A DNA stretch of 64,000 nucleotides from Berkiella sp050247135 (lineage in GTDB: Bacteria; Pseudomonadota; Gammaproteobacteria; Berkiellales; Berkiellaceae). The notes beneath the pieces are model-generated. The model saw only the letters and a program-made list of their open reading frames with translations, did not search any database and was not told the DNA's origin. Every line of letters begins with the position of its first letter. Position 1 is the first letter of the stretch. Positions 61,657-64,000 of the stretch are shown here, piece after piece. Where the stretch lies: the NCBI GenBank assembly GCA_050247135.1, contig JBFWUT010000007.1, positions 1-64,000 of the forward strand, written 5' to 3'. Both the position numbers and the translations under genes were made by a program.

Positions 61657-61800
61657 ATGACAGAACACCAATGCCACCTCGTATCAGGTGGCTATCAAGA
61701 ACGACCATATGATCATGTTGAACAAGAATGGCACGAATGGACGCAGTATTTTTTCTGCACCATCGTCAATCAAACCTATATCGAAATAGTGAATTCATAG
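61657..61800 (+). CDS. Small peptide, possible double-glycine leader
   Basis: A 47-residue product with a strong ribosome binding site (GAGGAG, spacing about 6). The N-terminus MTEHQCHLVSGG ends in a Gly-Gly with hydrophobic residues before it, which could be a short leader of the kind cut by C39-peptidase ABC transporters. The remaining 35 residues are aromatic and acidic (YQERPYDHVEQEWHEWTQYF). It is followed with a 9-base gap by a clearer double-glycine peptide gene, so the two form a unit. Confidence 0.55.
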   Translation: MTEHQCHLVSGGYQERPYDHVEQEWHEWTQYFFCTIVNQTYIEIVNS

Positions 61801-61809
61801 GAGTATGAA

Positions 61810-61992
61810 ATGTTAATGGTTAATGATGAAGCATTACATGATATCAGTGGGGGTAAATTTCATTTCGGCGCCATGATATCAGGCCTAGTGGTGGGTTTCG
61901 TCACTGGCGGGCCAATTGGCATGGGGTTCGCAACAGGGGGGATCATCATGGCGCAGGGGATTGATAATTTGCATGATCTTTATAATGAATGA
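61810..61992 (+). CDS. Bacteriocin/microcin-like precursor peptide with double-glycine leader
   Basis: A 60-residue precursor. The leader MLMVNDEALHDISGG fits the double-glycine consensus: Leu at -7, Ile at -4, Gly-Gly at -2/-1. The mature part of 45 residues is Gly/Ala/Met-rich and hydrophobic (GAMISGLVVGFVTGGPIGMG, FATGGIIMAQG), with GxxxG-like spacing typical of class II bacteriocins, then an acidic end. The ribosome binding site AGGAG overlaps the end of the upstream peptide gene. No transporter or clear immunity gene is seen in the window, so export would need machinery encoded elsewhere. Confidence 0.65.
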   Translation: MLMVNDEALHDISGGKFHFGAMISGLVVGFVTGGPIGMGFATGGIIMAQGIDNLHDLYNE

Positions 61993-61999
61993 TTATTAG

Positions 62000-62134
62000 A
62001 ATCCCCCGCTCGCAAAGCTCGCCGCCCCCTTTTATTCAAAGTGGGCTAATTGTTCGCGCATGCGCGCTCACGATGAGCGATAGCGAATCAAAACCCTCTT
62101 TGTAAAGAGGGGCAGCGCGTAGCGCGGGGAGATT
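62000..62134. repeat. MITE-like palindromic element, copy D
   Basis: A 135-base relative of copy C. Left arm 62000-62048 is identical to 61502-61550. The core (about 62050-62090, GTTCGCGCATGCGCGCTCAC...) is inverted relative to copy C. The right arm ends AGCGCGGGGAGATT immediately before the Shine-Dalgarno of the next small gene. Confidence 0.8.
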
Positions 62135-62148
62135 TAAGGAGAAACAAT

Positions 62149-62331
62149 ATGAACCCATTACAATTATTACTCTTCGCCTGGGTAGCCGCTTGGGTTTTCG
62201 CTGAATCACTCTCACCCGGTATTAGTTACTTTGGCAAAATGCAAGCCGCTGTCATTGCTACCTTTGCAGCAGCTTATGCCAATGATGCGCATCGGGTGTT
62301 AATGCGGAAATTGAAAGGCTGGATGAGATAA
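62149..62331 (+). CDS. Small membrane protein, 60 residues
   Basis: Not recognised. It has a very good ribosome binding site (AAGGAG) directly after copy D of the palindromic element. Two hydrophobic stretches (LQLLLFAWVAAWVFA and MQAAVIATFAAAYA) and a basic C-terminus (RVLMRKLKGWMR) suggest a small inner-membrane protein. Given its position behind two bacteriocin-like peptides, an immunity protein is one possibility; a holin-like or stray gene is another. Confidence 0.55.
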   Translation: MNPLQLLLFAWVAAWVFAESLSPGISYFGKMQAAVIATFAAAYANDAHRVLMRKLKGWMR

Positions 62332-62482
62332 GGGGGCAGCCCCCTTTCCCTCAATCCTAAATTTTCTAGGCAGAATAAAGGTCATTGGGATCCCTGAACC
62401 CTTTCCTTTGATTTTATATTTTGATCGTTATGCACTTTACTTGTATAGTTAAAGAAAATCAGGTGTAAATAAGGATGTTGAA

Positions 62483-63013
62483 ATGAAGATAAACCCACGT
62501 TTTGTCACACTCATCTTAATTATGTTTCCTATCTTAAAATGTTTTGCTTCTGTGCCGAATGAAGTCACCTTAGACGGTATCGCTTATTTTAAAGCCGATC
62601 AAAATGACATGGGCAACCATAAAAGTGCTGAATACCTTCAAAAGGGTGAAACCTTAAGCAATTGGACCTCTAAATTTGCGATTCATTATTATATGAACGA
62701 GAAAAATCCAGTTGAATTTGCCAAGGGGAAAAGTGGCGATGCATCAAATATAGTGCTCATTGATGACAATAAAAATAATATTATACAAACATTTGATACC
62801 ATAGTGCCCGTAAATGATGTGGGCGGCCCATATATTTTCCAACAAAACGTATGGCGATACGAAAAACTTAATTTCGACAAGGGTATTATCTCAATTGAAT
62901 ATAGCACCCGCAAAAGTGTGCCAAGCCAAACTGCCCCTGCTGCATTACAAGGTGTTGATCCCAAAATTCAAAATGATATGAAATCAATGGAAATAGATCG
63001 ATTTGAGTTTTGA
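62483..63013 (+). CDS. Exported hypothetical protein, 176 residues
   Basis: Not recognised. A signal peptide is clear: basic MKINPR, hydrophobic VTLILIMFPILKC, cleavage after CFA. The mature part of about 153 residues is polar and beta-rich (VTLDGIAYFKADQND, SNWTSKFAIHYYMNEKNP, VWRYEKLNFDKGIISIEYS) without recognised domains. AAGG lies at suitable spacing before ATG 62483. Probably periplasmic or secreted. Confidence 0.7.
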   Translation: MKINPRFVTLILIMFPILKCFASVPNEVTLDGIAYFKADQNDMGNHKSAEYLQKGETLSNWTSKFAIHYYMNEKNPVEFAKGKSGDASNIVLIDDNKNNIIQTFDTIVPVNDVGGPYIFQQNVWRYEKLNFDKGIISIEYSTRKSVPSQTAPAALQGVDPKIQNDMKSMEIDRFEF

Positions 63014-63099
63014 AGAAAAGGCATAGCTATTCCCAGGAACTTGATGGGTCGCCGGAAATCAAATGTTGGTCAGCAAAGGCGGACAAAGATAGGTTAAAA

Positions 63100-63177
63100 A
63101 GCACGATAAGAATTTTTTCCATTAAAAGCAGCTCCATAAATTTTGGATTGATAAATATTTTATCCCTGCTTTCATGG
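63100..63177 (-). pseudogene. Second Fic C-terminal remnant
   Basis: On the minus strand this reads SRDKIFINPKFMELLL, clearly related to GREKVFINSRFMELLL at 52957-53163. One base is missing after ELLL relative to the first remnant, so the ends differ by a frameshift. The upstream helix is also gone. Non-functional. Confidence 0.65.
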
Positions 63178-63259
63178 TAAAGTTTGTTAAAGCAGATGCT
63201 AGAATGAGGTGAGCTCACACTGACCCAGTACTAGCTTAGTTTATTAGGAAGAGGAAGAA

Positions 63260-64000
63260 ATGAAAACCGAGCATGCCCCTCATTCAGGCCACTATTTTGG
63301 TGATCAACGCGATTTATGGTGGAATTATGATTTCATTGAATTAATGGCTAAGCGTTGGGATCTCAGTTCAGTTCGCAGCGTTTTAGATATAGGGTGTGGG
63401 ATTGGTCATTGGGGATTTACCTTAGCCCCATTTTTTAATAATGATACTCAAGTGCAGGGTATCGATCCGGAATCAGCTTGGGTAAAAAAAGCGACACAAC
63501 GAGCAAAAGAGAAAGGTGTTCATCAGCAATTTCATTATCAAATAGGAAAAGCAGAACAAATACCCTTTGAAGATAATTCATTTGACATGGTGACTTGTCA
63601 GACAGTTCTCATTCATGTGTCAGATATTAATGTTGCTTTAAAAGAAATGATTAGAGTATTAAAGCCGGGTGGCTTATTAGCAGTTGCAGAGCCGAACAAT
63701 ATTGCTCCTTTATTAATTTTCAATACGTTAAGCATAAATGAGCCGTTAGATAACCTGCTTGAGCATATTCAATTTCATATTACTTGTGAGCGAGGCAAAC
63801 AAGCGTTAGGATTGGGATATAATTCAGTGGGAGATATCTTGCCCTACGCTTTTTCTAGACATAATTTGGACAATATTCAAGTATTTCTATCAGACAAAAC
63901 ATCGTTGATGATCCCTCCTTATCAGTCTGAAGAAGAGCAAATATTGTTTAAACAAATACAAGATTGGGAAAATCAAGAAATTCTGGTATGGCCACGTGAT
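63260..64000 (+). CDS. SAM-dependent methyltransferase, partial (C-terminus outside window)
   Basis: The frame starts at ATG 63260 with a strong ribosome binding site (GAGGAAG) and is open to the window end, 247 residues. The class I methyltransferase motifs are visible: VLDIGCGIGHWGFTLAP (motif I), GIDPES (motif II acid), AEQIPFEDNSFDMVTCQTVL and VLKPGGLLAVAEP. It resembles the UbiE/methyltransferase-11 group; the substrate is unknown. It lies in the accessory region, so a housekeeping role should not be assumed. Confidence 0.85.
   Translation, partial: MKTEHAPHSGHYFGDQRDLWWNYDFIELMAKRWDLSSVRSVLDIGCGIGHWGFTLAPFFNNDTQVQGIDPESAWVKKATQRAKEKGVHQQFHYQIGKAEQIPFEDNSFDMVTCQTVLIHVSDINVALKEMIRVLKPGGLLAVAEPNNIAPLLIFNTLSINEPLDNLLEHIQFHITCERGKQALGLGYNSVGDILPYAFSRHNLDNIQVFLSDKTSLMIPPYQSEEEQILFKQIQDWENQEILVWPRD

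Noticed and set aside
63027..63218. 63-codon minus-strand frame
   Set aside because: Only a short part resembles the Fic C-terminus; the rest is frameshifted, so it was recorded as a remnant instead.

Overview
The window looks like a piece of chromosome from a gammaproteobacterium, most likely an intracellular or host-associated member of the Legionellales (Legionella/Coxiella/Berkiella-like). This is inferred from three things: a standard gammaproteobacterial housekeeping gene order (ftsX-ftsE-ftsY, rpsU-yqeY-dnaG-rpoD with divergent tsaD, rsmD-cca, bioC-bioB, mdtABC plus an outer membrane factor), an AT-leaning base composition, and several eukaryote-like proteins scattered among the core genes (two Ser/Thr kinases, an ankyrin-repeat protein, a polyproline protein, large helical proteins of unknown function). 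No species is assigned.

Positions 1-45530 are mostly core chromosome. In order: a truncated polyproline protein; aroE; a gamma-carbonic-anhydrase-like protein; a first kinase; oligopeptidase A; ribosome modulation factor; biotin genes bioC and bioB, with comF divergent; an unknown gene coupled to a J-domain protein; an orphan ModA-like binding protein; rsmJ; an aromatic amino acid permease; the ftsX/ftsE/ftsY cell-division and SRP-receptor cluster; two M16 peptidases; rsmD and cca; small unknowns; a CapA-like protein; two or three acetyltransferases; an aldo/keto reductase; midA-folB and divergent plsY; a large unknown protein; a four-gene RND efflux operon; tsaD; and the rpsU (with an unusual Gly/Ser tail)-yqeY-dnaG-rpoD operon.

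Positions 45531-46193 hold an unusually GC-rich, hairpin-rich 0.6 kb stretch followed by a tRNA gene with anticodon CAT, probably the lysidine-modified tRNA-Ile. The 3' 43 bp of that tRNA are repeated exactly at 56132-56174. The roughly 10 kb between the copies therefore look like an integrated island. It carries a seven-zinc-ribbon protein with an embedded PD-(D/E)XK-like nuclease, a trypsin-like protease, a HAD phosphatase overlapping a membrane protein, an AbiGi-like protein, a DUF4238-like protein, a decayed Fic C-terminus and a 915-residue ankyrin protein. No integrase is visible. The content suggests phage defence plus a host-directed protein, which is inference.

Positions 56175-64000 are also accessory: small orphan genes, palindromic MITE-like elements (two copies share arms but have their cores in opposite orientation), a duplicated HTH gene fragment, a kinase ending in a CaaX-like CVCF, a helical-repeat membrane protein, a two-gene cassette of double-glycine-leader peptides, a secreted protein, a second Fic remnant and a methyltransferase cut by the window end. 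No CRISPR array, riboswitch or complete insertion sequence was recognised.
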